From assembly GCA_001692895.1 (NCBI GenBank), contig KV748203.1:1270330-1334329 (forward strand): DNA of 64,000 bases. Reading direction: 5' to 3'. The first letter of the stretch is position 1; every line of letters starts with the position of its first letter. A program made the position numbers and the translations under genes. The stretch comes from Cenococcum geophilum 1.58. Taxonomy: Eukaryota; Ascomycota; Dothideomycetes; Gloniales; Gloniaceae. Positions 34,380 through 46,499 of the stretch are shown here, piece after piece. The notes under the pieces are model-generated. The model saw only the letters and a program-made list of their open reading frames with translations. It searched no databases and was not told the DNA's origin.

Positions 34380-37300
34380 CCCCTATTCCACCTAATAACT
34401 TTTTAAGCTAATAAGCTCTTAGAGCCGCTCCTTATAGGCCTAAATATTTCTAATTCTGCCAGTGACCTTATAATTACTAGAGTATCTAATTAGAATGGGT
34501 TTACTAAAACCAATACTACTTTTCGCATAGCGAAGTCCTTTCCCCTTAACAGAGTTAGCTGCCAAGTAATTGTATCTAAAGGAGAGTTAATAGATCTTTT
34601 TAGTGCAATACCCGTAGATCTAGGTGTAGATAGTAGGGTTATACCTATTGAGTTTATAACTTGTATATATCTCCTCTGTGTTAAGCTAGTTATCCCCTAA
34701 GCATCTTGTTGTTAAGAACGTTGGTAGATATCTTAAACTTTTCTACCTAACGAACCGCTTCTTTTAAGAGACTAGTACTCTTATTTTAATTACTATTAGA
34801 GCTAATAGAATGCCCAAAGATGGTTTAAATAGTCTTTCTCTATTAAAATTAATTGTATTAATTGCTTAATTCTCTAATCTATTAAGAAATGCGGGGATAA
34901 TACTATTAATCTATAGCATTGTCTAAACGTTAAGGAGTTTAAAGAACTAATGGAACATTATTATAGTTGCCCTAATAAAATACCTATACTAAGTTTATAT
35001 AAAGACTATTATTAAAGGCACTTCTAGGCTAAAGATATAGAGGTAATATGTAAGCTACTTATCTATCTAATAAACACTAAATGTGGAGAGTAGGTTTAGT
35101 AGAAGTAGTAACTAGGGGAGGTAATTCTTCTCTTATAGGAGAGAGTCGCCCCGTGCCGTACTCCTATGGGAAATCTCTAGGCATTTCAACTCTATTGTCT
35201 AAGGATCTCTTTTTAAGGAGCTTAACTATGTGAACTAATACGTGAGTAACTTCTAAGCTCGCACTGGTGTTGTAATAGTGATAAATCTATATAACAGACT
35301 TAGGGTAATAAAACCCCGTTACTTTTATTATACTTTTAAATTTTTTACAATTAGGTCTTAAGCAAATATACTCTTTTACATTTTAGCTAGGTGCTATAGT
35401 ATAACCTTTCTAGTATCTTTGTAATCGACATTTATTATAAAAAGAGCATTGCGGAATGGTTGAATTTCCGATCTTAAAACATTCCGGGTTGCTAAGTTTA
35501 TTACTAGGTACATTTAGCATTAGTTGTTTTTAAATAAATAAGGTGGACCTAGTTAAAGGTTATTTGGACCCTTTATATTGGCTAGGTAACTTACTTAATC
35601 TTATAATTAGGTTAGGTAGAACTGTGCTTACAATCTATTCTAAATATAGAGCTCTATATATAAAGTAAAGAAATTATAGGTTCTTACACCGTTTTCATTA
35701 GCTATTAGAATATGTATTAACTAGTAAAGGAACTATAGGGACCAGTTTTAGGTACCCTTAAAAGAGCCCTATCTTAGTCCCCCGCTACTAAAAATAGAGG
35801 TCCCGAAATTGCTACTTCTAACTTTATAGAAGCCCGTTTTTGGGCCTTATTAGAATAATATTTATTGCGTATAGATTCTAAGGGCTGTATATCTAGCTAC
35901 GTCTTTCTACTACAACTTTATTAATACTTAAAATAGCTAGTCTGCTCTCTTAATTATAAAGCGTTATTACTATACCTATTAGCTAAGTCTCTGCACCTAA
36001 GGTAATGAAATTACTCTTTTAGAATTGGATAGGCTCTAGACTCTTACTAATTATATTCCTAATCCTAATATATAACCTAGTCTATTTATACTAATTAGTA
36101 ATATAGCGAAATCGGTCGCCCTCTAAAAGCTATTTGGGGTAAAGAGGGCGTAAAAGTTTATAAATAAGCGAAGTATAGGCAAGATATATCTCCACCTTAA
36201 CCTATCTAGCATTTCTTACGGCAGACCAGTACTTCTTATAGATGGCGATTTTCCTAAATAGAGTTTTAGGGGAAAGATAGTTATAGCTAATAAGTGCTAT
36301 AAAACAATATAGCGAACTATTTAGAGAACCTAAGCTAGGTTATCCAGCCTTTCTCTAAATAAAATTGTAGATAGTATCTACACCTGCCTGCTTTTTTCTT
36401 TTATAGATATCTTCTACTTCTTTTATGCTAATCTTAGTTCTTTTTAATAGATTGCCTGCCACATTGCTATATAGTTAGAGAAAGGCTACTTATTAACCCT
36501 TCCAAAGAGTACGTACCTAAGAGTAGTAATTATAACTAAGAAGATACCTTTGGGAGCAAAAAGCTAGGCTAAAAAGGCCTTTTTATAGTTGTTAGGAGAG
36601 GAAATAATAAAGGATCTGTCTAAGCTAATATCAGCAATTAATATAGTCGCTCTTTTCCCAAACGGTATAATATCTGTTAATGCTCGCTATAGACGCCTAA
36701 AAGAGCGTCTAATGGATAATTTAGATTAAGTGTGAAAGAGTAGAGAAGATATACGAACTTTATTCTCTATAACTCATTTCGCCGCCTTTTTTAAGTACGC
36801 CTATAGGCACTTTTTAAAAACTGTTAATAAACCCTTTAATTTTATTAGACCGTTAAGGATCTATAATCCCGTTGCTCCTAATATGGCGGAATATTTATTA
36901 AATTTTCTAAAATATATTAAGTTAACTAATAAGCTAACGGAGTTTATAGTTCTAATAACTGCTTTTAGTCTCTTTCTAGATAGTTACCCGCCTAAAGTAT
37001 ATAGTAAGTATTACCCCACTAGAAAATTAAGTTATGCTAACTTTAATATAGCGTTTAAACCTAAAACTGTATTTAATATAATTTATAAGGACGTCTTCTG
37101 CTAGGTAAGTAAGGCTCGAGTTATAGCCTTTAAGTAGTCTAACTATATTATTCTATAAAGTGGCTTTATTAATATGGTCGAAAACTAATTCGTCCGCTAC
37201 TTTTAATAATTCGCTTATAATAATGTAACTACTATAGAAATTTATAAGAGTAACCTTACATAATTTCGAGATAGATAGCGCCATATATGGAGCAGCAATA

Positions 37301-39152
37301 TATATCTGTCTTATTTGCGTAGGAGACCGTAATATTACTTACCCTACGGGCACTATATTTACGAGAATTGCATTATAGTATTTAGTAATCGCTGTAAGGA
37401 CAACCCCTAGATCTTTAAAGTGCGCCACTACTTTCTCTATAGAGAAGAGATGCCGAATAATATAATTGTAAAAGTATACCCTCCAACTGTAGTAGTAGGA
37501 GTCTTATATATTAATAGAGGAGGTATATAGGGTATTATACTATTAATGCTAATAAAATAAATATAAGATCGTGTCGGTCTACTAATTCCCTTTTAGCGGT
37601 TTATTAAAGTTACTTTTAGGGTTAGTATAGGTAAGAGCTTAATATACTTTAAAGAAAAGAAATTAATACTTATAACTTAAGGAGCGGTAATCGCCATAGA
37701 TCATTACATTAAGGGACGGCCCCTTAAAGAGTCCATCTAGATATTCCTAGAGATCGCAAAACGTGTCTTTAAACGGCGGAAGGCTTTTAATATCCCATTT
37801 ATTTCCCGTATATTTAAGTTAATAGTGTTATATTTTACTAACGGTTTATACTTAGCCTAAAATATTAAGTCCGTCCTAAAAGAAGTCTTTGGTATAGATA
37901 AAAGCATTCTAAACTACTTCTATATAACGTCTATAGGAATAAAGATTAGCTTGCCAGTCGCTACAGTTAATAGTTATCCGTTATATTATATATTCACTAA
38001 CTATAACAGGGTGGGCATACGGGACGAAGATTAAGGTAAGCTTCCTATATATAACTTAGTATAAGAGTTGTTTAACAAACCTAAAGACAACGCCGTTATA
38101 AGGCTAAAGGATGGCTGTGGAAGAGTGTCGCTTTAGGAAATATAAGATTGGACAAACCCTACCCTTAGATAAGACTAATATAAAATTTAGCACATAATCC
38201 GCATCTATAGCGCCTAGGTATACTTTAGCTTACCTCTTTTATACCTAAAACTGACTATGTTTTACAGTTTCTTTCCGCTAAAATATATTAATAAGGTTGG
38301 CACATTTTAAGATATAGGACTCCTCGAGAATAACCCCCTACTTTAGGCGCTTTTAGAGGTATTAGTAATATTTCCGCTTATTAAAGAACCTAACTTTGTT
38401 ATATCTCTAGGTACTAGTAAGCCGGGGCTAAAAAATTACGAGGTATCTATGGATAACTGCTATAGTATTCGGAAAAATGGAATGTTCCCTAGAACACGTA
38501 ATCTAATCTTAGAGAAAATGCGCGATAAAATGGTAAGAAGGGCCTATAAAACTGTTAGACTGGCGGTCTAAATTCTTAATAGAATTTACCGCCTTAGTAC
38601 CGACTTTGATGCCACTAAACTAAGACTTAACGATACAAGAAGTATACCTAAACTTAAATTAAAAGTCGAAATGGACTACTCCCTATCGGCCCGGATCGAT
38701 ACTATAGCACGCTATATAATTGTATCTTTATTTTATTTTAAATTAGACTCTTTTCTAGAGAGATATAACGGGAAGTATATAGTTACTAGATATATTCTAT
38801 GCTTAATAACACGTAGTGATCTAGCCTTTAAAGCCCTATTAAGTAAATTAGCAATAACTCTACCGGGTTTTTAATAAATGATTGGCCAATTCCCGGAACA
38901 TTTAATAATACTTCCTTTATAGGTAAAGACGGGAACTTCCGGAAATGAGTCGACCTAGATACTTTTAGGAAATTTATAATATTTTTAAAGGAAGGTGACG
39001 CTGAGCCTTGTAATATTAGTAGGTTGCCTTTCTTAATAGAGAACCTAATAGCCGCTTAAGGTCTAGATACTTCCTTTGGTAGGGCAGACTATAGTAAGCG
39101 GAAGAGGTTATTTATATGCGATACTCTCCTAAGGAAGCGGTAATGTATTTAA
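34380..39152 (+). pseudogene. Very large patatin-like phospholipase (RIP-inactivated)
   Basis: Plus-strand relic of a protein of some 1,500 residues. Patatin domain (about 37498-38400): damaged glycine-rich loop INRGGI-stop-GIILLM in place of DGGGxRG at 37510-37536; the nucleophile elbow GxSxG at about 37610-37630 now reads RVSIGK, with the Ser codon present but flanking Gly lost; later FTNYNRVGIRDED near 38000; and the catalytic Asp in DIGLLENNPLL at 38311, normally DGG/DxG. Directly upstream is a Cys/His-rich segment (37300-37470: LPYGHYIYENC, former LPCGH-x2-CENC). Further upstream the same strand reads VIITKKIPLGAKS (36520), FAAFFKYA (36780), MAEYLLNFLKYI (36883), and, at 34960-35280, YYSCPNKIPILSLYK, ERVAPCRTP, NLQAFQLYCLRISF. 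The C-terminus is basic (SKRKRL, LLRKR). Patatins hydrolyse lipid acyl esters; in fungi large versions are NLR-like or Starship cargo. Start not resolved. Confidence 0.8.
37300..37475 (+). other. RING-like Cys/His segment ahead of the patatin domain
   Basis: Within the patatin-like gene the frame reads RRRP-stop-YYLPYGHYIYENC, then FSNRCKDNP and HYFLYREEMP. Restoring the common RIP changes by eye suggests a C-x2-C, C-x-H-x2-C, C, C-x2-C ligand pattern like a degenerate zinc finger. It ends 10-15 residues before the patatin glycine loop. Function inferred only from spacing. Confidence 0.5.
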
Positions 39153-39765
39153 ATAATAATAACTACTTTTGGTAGACTTATGTAAAGATTTAATTTAGAG
39201 AATGTGCTATATAGGAGGTAGGTATAGAGAGGTGGGACGAAGCAAAAGTAGTGTTAAACGGACGATTAGGAATAAGAACTCTCTCTATTAAAGAGGGCTT
39301 TAGAAGAGATATATAATGCTAAGTAGCGGGGTATTAAGATATAGGGTTCTGGACTTAAAGCTAGTAGTAAGATAGTAGTAAGAACTGTTCTAAGATTTGG
39401 GTCCTATTGTTTAATGTTTTTATGTCTTTAGATAATAGATTAATGCGGAATTAATAAAATTTTCCGTTAAATTGCTAGCTTATTTCTTTACAAATTCGTT
39501 AATATATCCCATTGTAAGAGGTTTAAGATAATACTAATGGCCTTAGCACTTCTCTAAGTAACTACGATAAGTACTATATATTTTTACCTGCGGGCCGTGG
39601 CACACTCCTTACTAGTTGATATTAAGGTAAGCAATAGTTAACTCTTTTATAGGTCGCCTAGATTTTGAGGTACGTTAATATTTTAGACCTGCTTAGGCGC
39701 CTAAACTTTTTCCAATTATACGAGAGTCGCGTTCTTTCTAGAAACTACCTTCTAAGATTATTCTA
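39152..39765. other. Convergent spacer, nothing seen
   Basis: Between the end of the plus-strand patatin-like gene and the end of a minus-strand relic. A 68-codon plus-strand open stretch (39665-39871) overlaps the minus-strand relic and is antisense to it. Confidence 0.35.
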
Positions 39766-39769
39766 CGCT

Positions 39770-40380
39770 ATGTCTTTTTTTTTACGCATGTCTACGAGGT
39801 GTTTCTCTTTATCGGCTGTCCGTAGTTTCTCCTTTACGGCCTCTTTAGGCTTAGGCCTTAGAATCTTATAACAACGCCTACATTCCCATAGTGTTCTACC
39901 TATAAAATGTCTAGCAATTTCCTCCTATAATAATTCTTTATTAAGTTTTCCATTATATAAGCCTATAAGGGTCTTATTATCGGCTATTTATAGCACTATT
40001 TAGGCCTATAAGGTTTTATTTATAACTTTAATCTTTATAAATAAAAGCAAAAGATAAGGCTGTATACTATTTAATAAGGGAGTCCTACCGGTAATATGCC
40101 CTAAAACTCTAAAGGTATGCCGAAGCTTAGGTTATTAAGATTGACTATAAGACTAAAGTTATTAAGGAGTAATATAGGTAGCTTTTAGTAAGTTATCCTA
40201 TATCTACTCTTCCTTTTATAGTACTATACTGACGCTAAGCCTTATACAGACGCACGAGACTATTTAGTAGCGGCTCTACCCTCTAGGAAAGCACATTATG
40301 TAGCTCAATAACCTCTTCACTAGCGTTAAACTATTTTAAAGACTTCGTGAACTTGGAGTTAGAGCGGCTAGAATAGTTAG
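39770..40380 (-). pseudogene. Unassigned protein, charged C-terminus with CxxC (RIP-inactivated)
   Basis: Minus-strand frame reading ELHNVLSQRVEPLLNSLVRL near 40300, then IADNKTLIGLYNGKLNKELL, EEIARHFIGRTLWECRRCYK (about 39880-39945), and a lysine-rich helix, ILRPKPKEAVKEKLRTADK and KHLVDMRKKK, close to 39775. Charged helical tails with a CxxC like this are common at the C-terminus of fungal DDE (pogo/Fot1-type) transposases, but I find no DDE core upstream, so that assignment is speculative. 40380-41125 shows no further gene. Confidence 0.4.
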
Positions 40381-41127
40381 AATAATAAAGACATAGAATA
40401 AGGAGTAAGGGGATAATTCTGTTAATATATGCTAATCCTTTAAGTTTTAAAACTCTATCGGAAGTTACGTCAAATATACAAGAATTATTAAAAAGTATTT
40501 CCTAGGGATTGCGTCTCTCTGGGGAGATTGTTAATTAAGTAAGGTATTAACTCCGTACGTTTCTGCAGCCGTCGTCCTTAAATACCGGCGCTGGCTGTTT
40601 TTTGCTATCGCTGGTGCCTCCTTACATACTTATACCTGCTGAAATAATTTCTAGTAGCCATTTCTGGCATTCCTTAGCGGTAATCCCTATACCCTTATAA
40701 CTAATACGTGACCCCCTTTCCTTTCTAATCCCTATTTCTGCATATATATAGCATTGTCTTTTCTAAATCTAAGATTGCTGGTTTGGTTCTTGTTTGTCTT
40801 AGCCTCGAGACTAGGGAGTCTAGAAGTTCTTTAGTAAATTTTACGGCTTTTTTTTGCCAACTGCCTTCTTCCTCGTGTAATAGGACTGGACGCCATGCCT
40901 AGAAACTAGCCGTTTAAAAATCGATAGTGACTGGGCCAGAGATTTCCATAGATAATCCCTATGTGAGGACTACTTCGTAGCCGTTACCATCGATTATATA
41001 AACAGGATTTGTTAATAACGTCTTTACTCTTAGGTGTTTTATAACTGGGCTAGTATTGGGCCTGGTGTGCCGCCTATTAATACTGGTCTTGTTGTTCTTA
41101 ATAAGCTAGAGGTCGCATATCTCGGTT

Positions 41128-41665
41128 TCGGGTGTATATAAATGATGGGAATGGTAAAAGAAAACGAATCAATATTATTAAGAAGCTTGGCCTATATGTA
41201 TAGGTTTTACAATTCTGTAATAATAGTAAGCGAAAGCTAAATACCTATATTAGAACTAAGGTCTATAAGGAAAAGACTAGAAACCCTTATATTAACGAAA
41301 TGCCGCTTGTTAACTAGTTAACTAAATTAGAGATAGTCAATATAAGTAACAAGCAATGGGGAGAGGCTTAGGTAGAGATTCTAACGTAAGCTTATATAAG
41401 GAAGAGGAAGGTATTTAAGAAATTAAGGATGCTTTGGCTGTATCCTAATATGGGGAAGCTGCTATTAGAGGAAGATAGAATAAACGAGCTATGGCTATTC
41501 CTAGATATAGAAGGGTCTCTAAGTAGTTTGGACGGCGGCGGGCGATAAGCTAGCGAAGAAATTGATATGTCTGGTGTTGAGGTTAATGGCTCCAGCTCTA
41601 ATTCTAATTTTCTTTATAGCTAAGGCTAGTTTAGTGCTTTAGAATATTTAGTTATATCTATAATT
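41128..41665 (+). pseudogene. Unassigned basic protein relic
   Basis: Plus-strand frame of about 175 residues: NGKRKRINIIKKLGLYVQVL, YIRTKVYKEKTRNPYINEMP, NISNKQWGEAQVEILTQAY, KKLRMLWLYPNMGKLLLEED, ending acidic and Ser-rich (EEIDMSGVEVNGSSSNSNF). Stops occur at Gln codons only. The basic N-terminal half and acidic tail would suit a nucleic-acid-associated or chromatin protein, but I do not recognise it. 41665-42010 looks intergenic, with a TATA-like stretch near 41990. Confidence 0.45.
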
Positions 41666-42029
41666 AATGTTTAATGTTTAGTATTATATAGAGTAAAAGA
41701 CAAACTATAATGGAGGAACTATGGCGGCTAGTACTAACTGCTAATTATCCTTGTTTGCTGAACCCTAGGTTTTAGCTGCACCTTACGCCCGCTTGGCTTC
41801 CTTTAAAGGTATATTGCTATTTCCCTTCTAACACTTTTTCTCCTCTTATGCTTAATACTTATTGAATTAAGTAGACGAACTGTCGACTAAGTGTTAATGC
41901 GTCAATTGTGGCGGCTAAATGTTAGCTTTAGCCTGATATCGGCTATATCAAGGATAGATTAAGGGGTATTAGTGACCTACCTACCTTATGTATATATAGC
42001 CTTATTTTTCTTTATAGATCAATTTATAT

Positions 42030-43030
42030 ATGGGTTTTCCTAATAGACACGAACTAATATATGCTGCTCCAGATAAGCAACTCTTCTCTTTTAAGAATAT
42101 ACCCTGCACTAAACGCCAATTAAAGAAATATGCGATTCTGTAGACATATATATAATGGATAAGTTATAGGGAGAACGGATAGAAGTTAAGCAGAATTCGG
42201 CCTATGTGTAATAGCCTTTGCTAAGCCTCTTACGTATAACTTGGCAAGGGCTTAACGATACGCTATATAGGATTTTAAGCTTTTAGCCAATAAATGGGGG
42301 AATCTAAAATTAGACGGAGTTATGCTACTAGAAGAAGACGGCGAAAAGAAACACACTATAGCGCCTTTTAATTTGACTTAATTTTATTTATAATTTTAAT
42401 CTATATATCCGCTCCGTATTCTATCTATAAGGGTGCTTAAAAGAAGTATACTGTTTAGTTTAACTCCTCATCTAGCAAACCTTTTGCTTTAGCTTTATCT
42501 ATTTGCACTTTTAATTATATATTTACCTAGAGCATCTTATATATAGACGGGCAATCTACGCCTTTAACTGTATTGGGTCTTAGCTCTATATTTATAGCAA
42601 TACTATTACCGCTTTCTTCTTGGTTGGAATTAGAAATATCGGCTATTATATTTCAACTTTCTGCTTCTTTAAACGTCTTATTATCCTCTAGGTTACTTAC
42701 CTCTAACTTAGAAGCGGAGTTTAACAGGCTTTAGCCTGCGATTGCAGCAATATTTAGGTAGTTAGGGTTAACAAAACTTATTAGAACTGCGTCGCCTTAG
42801 CTAGGCCGAGTATTGCGTTTTATTTGGCCTCTTTAACGTAGTGGAACTGGAGCTTGTTAAGGGATAAATGGAGAAGGCAAAGGCGAGGGAGTAGCTTTTG
42901 GCTTAATAGGTTAAAGACTAGGGGAGCGAGGAAAGGCGTTATTAGAGTTGTAATTTAAGTTAGATATTGAAATATAAAGAGACGTAAAATTATTTAGTAG
43001 GACTTAGGCCTATAGGCGAGAGAGGAATTA
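42030..43030 (+). pseudogene. Unassigned protein relic with plausible start; ends in duplicated segment copy B
   Basis: An ATG at about 42030 follows TATATATAG and CTTTATAGATCAA and opens MGFPNRHELIYAAPDK, FSFKNIPCTKRQLKKYAI, SRIRPMCNSLCQ. A phase shift then leads to WGNLKLDGVMLLEEDGEKK (42295-42355). From 42850 to 43030 the sequence repeats 31430-31610 (copy B of the duplicated segment). Probably a truncated paralogue of the 27-31 kb relics. 43030-43700 shows nothing further. Confidence 0.4.
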
Positions 43031-43699
43031 TAGGCTAAGAATTAGCTTAGGAATATAGTACTATTTAAACTTTACTTAATGTGGCTTAATAGAGGGCAGA
43101 GCTATAGGAATATATTATCCTCTAAGTTTAAGCCCTTATTATATAACCGCTAGCTGCTTATAAGTTTAGTAAGCGAGTATCCCTATATTAGATAATCTGT
43201 ATCCTTTAAAAGTGTAAGTCACGTATATAGAGCACGTATACTGTAAAATCTCTTCGTAGCTTAAAGCCCTAGGGGCTCTAGATAAGAAATATCAATTAAT
43301 AATTAAGTTAAGATTATTAATTAATTAACCCATTTTATTAATAAACTGCTCTATATAAACTTTGTAACACCCTAACGCTCTATATAAGAAAATAGAATTT
43401 ACTTATAAAGTAAAAGATTACCTTTGGTAGACCCTTTTATAAAGCTCTCTATGCTCCTAGCTATTTATAATAATTACTGTGAAGCCTAATGCTAAGATTA
43501 TATAACTATATTATATATTAGTAAACTAATAGCTAAAATAGGAAGGGCTTTATATATCTGAGTTGCGATTATAATATAACTAATCTGTTTGACGATGCAT
43601 AATATAAAGGAAACTATTAATGTAAACTATATACTAGTTAACTAAATAGAGAATGTAGATATAGGGTAATCCTATATATGTACTAATCGCGTAAGCTAA

Positions 43700-44500
43700 A
43701 GAAGAATGGTATTTAAATAAAAAACCTAGAAGCGCTAGACCGGCTTATCTCTAGGATATTCGCGTATTGCCACTAAGGTATAAACAAGTGCGGTAGAAAA
43801 GCAACTAAAGAGCCCTATTTTAACGATAGAGAGGTTTAGATTCTAAGAAAGTTAAGCTATTATAGTAAAGAGGGTAAGGTAAATAAATCTGCCGATAGGA
43901 GCCATGATTTTAAATATCTAAAAGGAAAAAAATAATGGTGAAAAAGGGAGAGGGCTAGCTTATAAGGACATTGTTTCTTAAAAATAAGGCGAGCTATATA
44001 ATATTATATTAACTAAGCGGCTTTCTAGGTGAGTTGGCGCTTAATATAAAAGACGGTACCTAGGGCGTTTAGGGGCCAGTCACCTCCTAGTACCGGATTT
44101 AGAGGCTAATTACGCCTAATAGTGTAATGGGTTTTGGGTAATGCTATATAGATAAAGAGGAGAGTATAAACCTTTTATTTCTTAATAGAGCTAGTAACTT
44201 ATAAGCTTTTTATAATAACTATACTAAGCTTTATCCTCTAGCTCTATATAGTAAAATAGTGGCTTATTAACCTTCCCTCCTTAGGCATTATATGTTATTA
44301 TTGCTTGTTACTATCGCTCTGGCCTTACTAGTAGGATTATTCCGTATTAAATATTGTTAAGTACTAGAGGCTATAAAAACTAAAAAGTAAATAGGTAAAC
44401 TAAGAGATAGGAGCGTTGGTAAGTATATAGACCGAGTTTATATATACAAGTCTTTACGGAACTAGATTATCTATTAAGGAATAGTTAATAGATTTAAATC
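43700..44500 (+). pseudogene. Small unassigned relics, one related to 46.9-47.1 kb
   Basis: Plus-strand coding-like pieces: CHQGINKCGRKATKEPYFND with VNKSADRSHDFKYLKGKK at 43770-43935, and SLPSLGIICYYCLL at about 44270-44320 followed by IGKLRDRSVGKYIDRVYIY near 44395-44450. The second piece matches SLPTLGVIRYYRLIY at 47020-47065 in both DNA and translation, so a segment is shared between the two loci. No family assigned. Confidence 0.35.
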
Positions 44501-45017
44501 TAAAGGTGGTTTTTTTAGGGAGAAGTAGACCAGAATAAACAGATCCTAGGTGCTTGGTTAATAATAGGTGGCAAATTCCCCCTTCTTTGCAATACTGCGG
44601 TGATCTAAGAACGGAAAAGCGATTTAGTACCTTTACGTTAGGCCACAGACGTCAGGAAAACGGGAGGGTGGTAGGGGCTAGCCCGGGGCCATTTTCGCTG
44701 GATCCGCTAATCTGCTCATGTACACTTCTTTACGCTAGCCCGGGGCCATATTAGCCATATTAGCAATATTAGCAATAGTAGCAATATTAGTAACATTAGT
44801 AATATTATTTTAAAATTTTTTAATAGTTATAATATTTTCTATAATTATAATAGCTATAATATTTCCTATAACCGTAATATTTATAGAAATTCAAAATTCA
44901 AAATTTGGGTATTAAACAATTAAGATAAGCGGGAAGCCTCTCGCAGAGGCTCTAAATCGTCAATTGGCGGTGTTCCTGACGATCTACTGGCCGTGTACTG
45001 ATTTCCTAACTAGGCCT

Positions 45018-45670
45018 AGTGCCTGCCTGTCCTGCCTGTCCTGCCTGTCCTGCCTGTCCTGCCTGTCCTGCCTGTCCTGCCTGTCCTGCCTGTCCTGCCT
45101 GTCCTGCCTGTCCTGCATGTCCTGCATGTCCTACCTATCCTACCTATCCTACCTGTCCTACCATCCTACCTGTTCGTGCCTACCTGTCTGTCCCTGCCTG
45201 TCGTGCCTACCTGTCTATGCCTACCTATCCCTGCCTGTCGTGCCTACCTGTCCCTGCCTATCGTGCCTACTGTCTATACCTACCTGTCTGTATCTGTAAT
45301 TCGGGTGAGAGATCGGCCCGATCGAAGGCTCTGCTTGATTCGATATCGATTAATTGTATTAATTCGAATCGTTCTCTATGGGCGTTCGCTGGCTGTACAT
45401 TTGAACGGTGGTCGTTAGGGTGCCTACCTAGGAGGCCTTGATTCGATTTGATTCGGTAATAGGCTGACATTAAGGCTCCGGCTCGATTCAATCAATCGTG
45501 GTGTTCGCTGGCTGGTTGTTCGAACGGTCGTCGTCTGGTTCTGGCTACAGTCCTCCCTAGGTAGGGAGGATGTAAGGAAGGAAGGGTAGAAAATAAGGTG
45601 GTATTTAGGTGTACAAGGGGTATGTAAAGACACGTAGAGGCTGTCGGGAATATAGTGGGGACCCGATGGC
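45018..45670. repeat. Dispersed repeat, copy 2 (with expanded CCTGCCTGT)
   Basis: Homologue of 20340-22045 with the same segment order: C/T-rich array, a GATTCAATCAATCGTGG-like stretch (about 45485), TCGTCGTCTGGTTCTGGC once (45528), CCTCCCTAGGTAGGGAGG (45552), GGAAGGGTAGAAAATAAGGT (about 45580), TGTCGGGAATATAGTGGGG (about 45640). Here the 9-bp CCTGCCTGT unit is expanded (45018-45120) while the TCGTCTGGTTCT block stays single. The long open frames across it come from the repeat and are not credible genes. Confidence 0.8.
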
Positions 45671-45780
45671 ACTGTGGGCCAGGAGCGCTGTCAGGACGAT
45701 TAAGGAAAATCAAAGTCGGAGCCTGCTAAAGCCTGCTTATTGCTATAATATATTTATTATGCTCTTTTAGCTAGCGTAGT

Positions 45781-45980
45781 GCTAGCGTATAGCTATAGGG
45801 TTTAGCTAATATGGCGAAAAGCTAGCGTATAGCTGCAGGGTTTAGCTGATATGGCGAAAAGCTAGCGTATAGCTGCAGGGTTTAGCTAATATGGCGAAAG
45901 GCTAGCGTATAGCTGCAGGGTTTAGCTAATATGGCAGAAAGCTAGCGTAGAGCTCGAGGGTTTGGCTAATATGGCGGAAA
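45781..45980. repeat. Five exact-length 40-bp tandem repeats
   Basis: Units start at 45781, 45821, 45861, 45901 and 45941, each beginning GCTAGCGTATAGCTGCAGGG and ending in TTTAGCTAATATGGCGAAAA with single changes. They sit just inside the right terminus of the TIR element, and single GCCATATTAGC boxes near 44745 sit inside the left terminus in the opposite sense. That is the layout of transposase-binding subterminal repeats. Confidence 0.85.
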
Positions 45981-46499
45981 GCTGGCCCCGGGCCCTAAAA
46001 ATACTTTTAGCGAAACTAAATTTCCTACGCCACTCCCCGTTTTCCTGACGGAGGTATCCCTAACTAGTAGATTTATACTCTAAGCCGATACTAAATTAAT
46101 AGTAGATAGTAAGAGGTTACTATAAGACTTATATATAGGCTATCTGCGTATCTTTACTAAATATCTTATTATCTAAACTATAAGGACAGCAATGGCTGGG
46201 TTTCCTTAGTCAATATATTTACTTCCTTTACCTTATTTTTTTGTCGGATTCTAACCTATTTTACTACCTTAAATAGTTTATTAATAATATTATACTCCCC
46301 TATCTTACCCTCCTCCTCTATATAAACCTCCTATTACCTCCTATATTTATTTAGCCTAAAATCCTTCTTTTATTTAAAATTGATTTAATAAGTAATAGAC
46401 GCCTAGTTAGCCTCAAACTTAACTAGCTCTTAAGGCTGTTTATTGTATATATTTCTCTTAAGGTTACGTATTTTTTGGTAGTATATGCGCCTCCTCTAA

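Larger units (their letters stand above)
44650..46050. mobile_element. Non-autonomous TIR element with subterminal repeats
   Basis: Outer inverted termini of about 27 bp: CGTCAGGAAAACGGG begins at 44650 and its complement CCCGTTTTCCTGACG ends at 46050. Inside each end lie CCGGGGCC boxes (near 44681, 44735 and 45985) and GCCATATTAGC-type subterminal repeats, five of them in an exact 40-bp tandem at 45781-45980. A second, weaker inverted pair (TGTTCCTGACGATC at 44971; GCTGTCAGGACGATT near 45687) encloses copy 2 of the dispersed repeat, suggesting nesting. No transposase is present. I could not find a convincing target duplication. RIP changes are sparse compared with the flanks, so it may be younger or may have escaped. 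Confidence 0.65.

Noticed and set aside
39770..40380. DDE transposase of the pogo/Fot1 type
   Set aside because: Only a charged, CxxC-containing tail resembles that family; no DDE catalytic core could be read upstream.
44964..45441. Overlapping open frames of 80-140 codons rich in Cys, Pro and Leu
   Set aside because: They run through the CCTGCCTGT array and dispersed repeat in three phases; no motif and no continuation outside.
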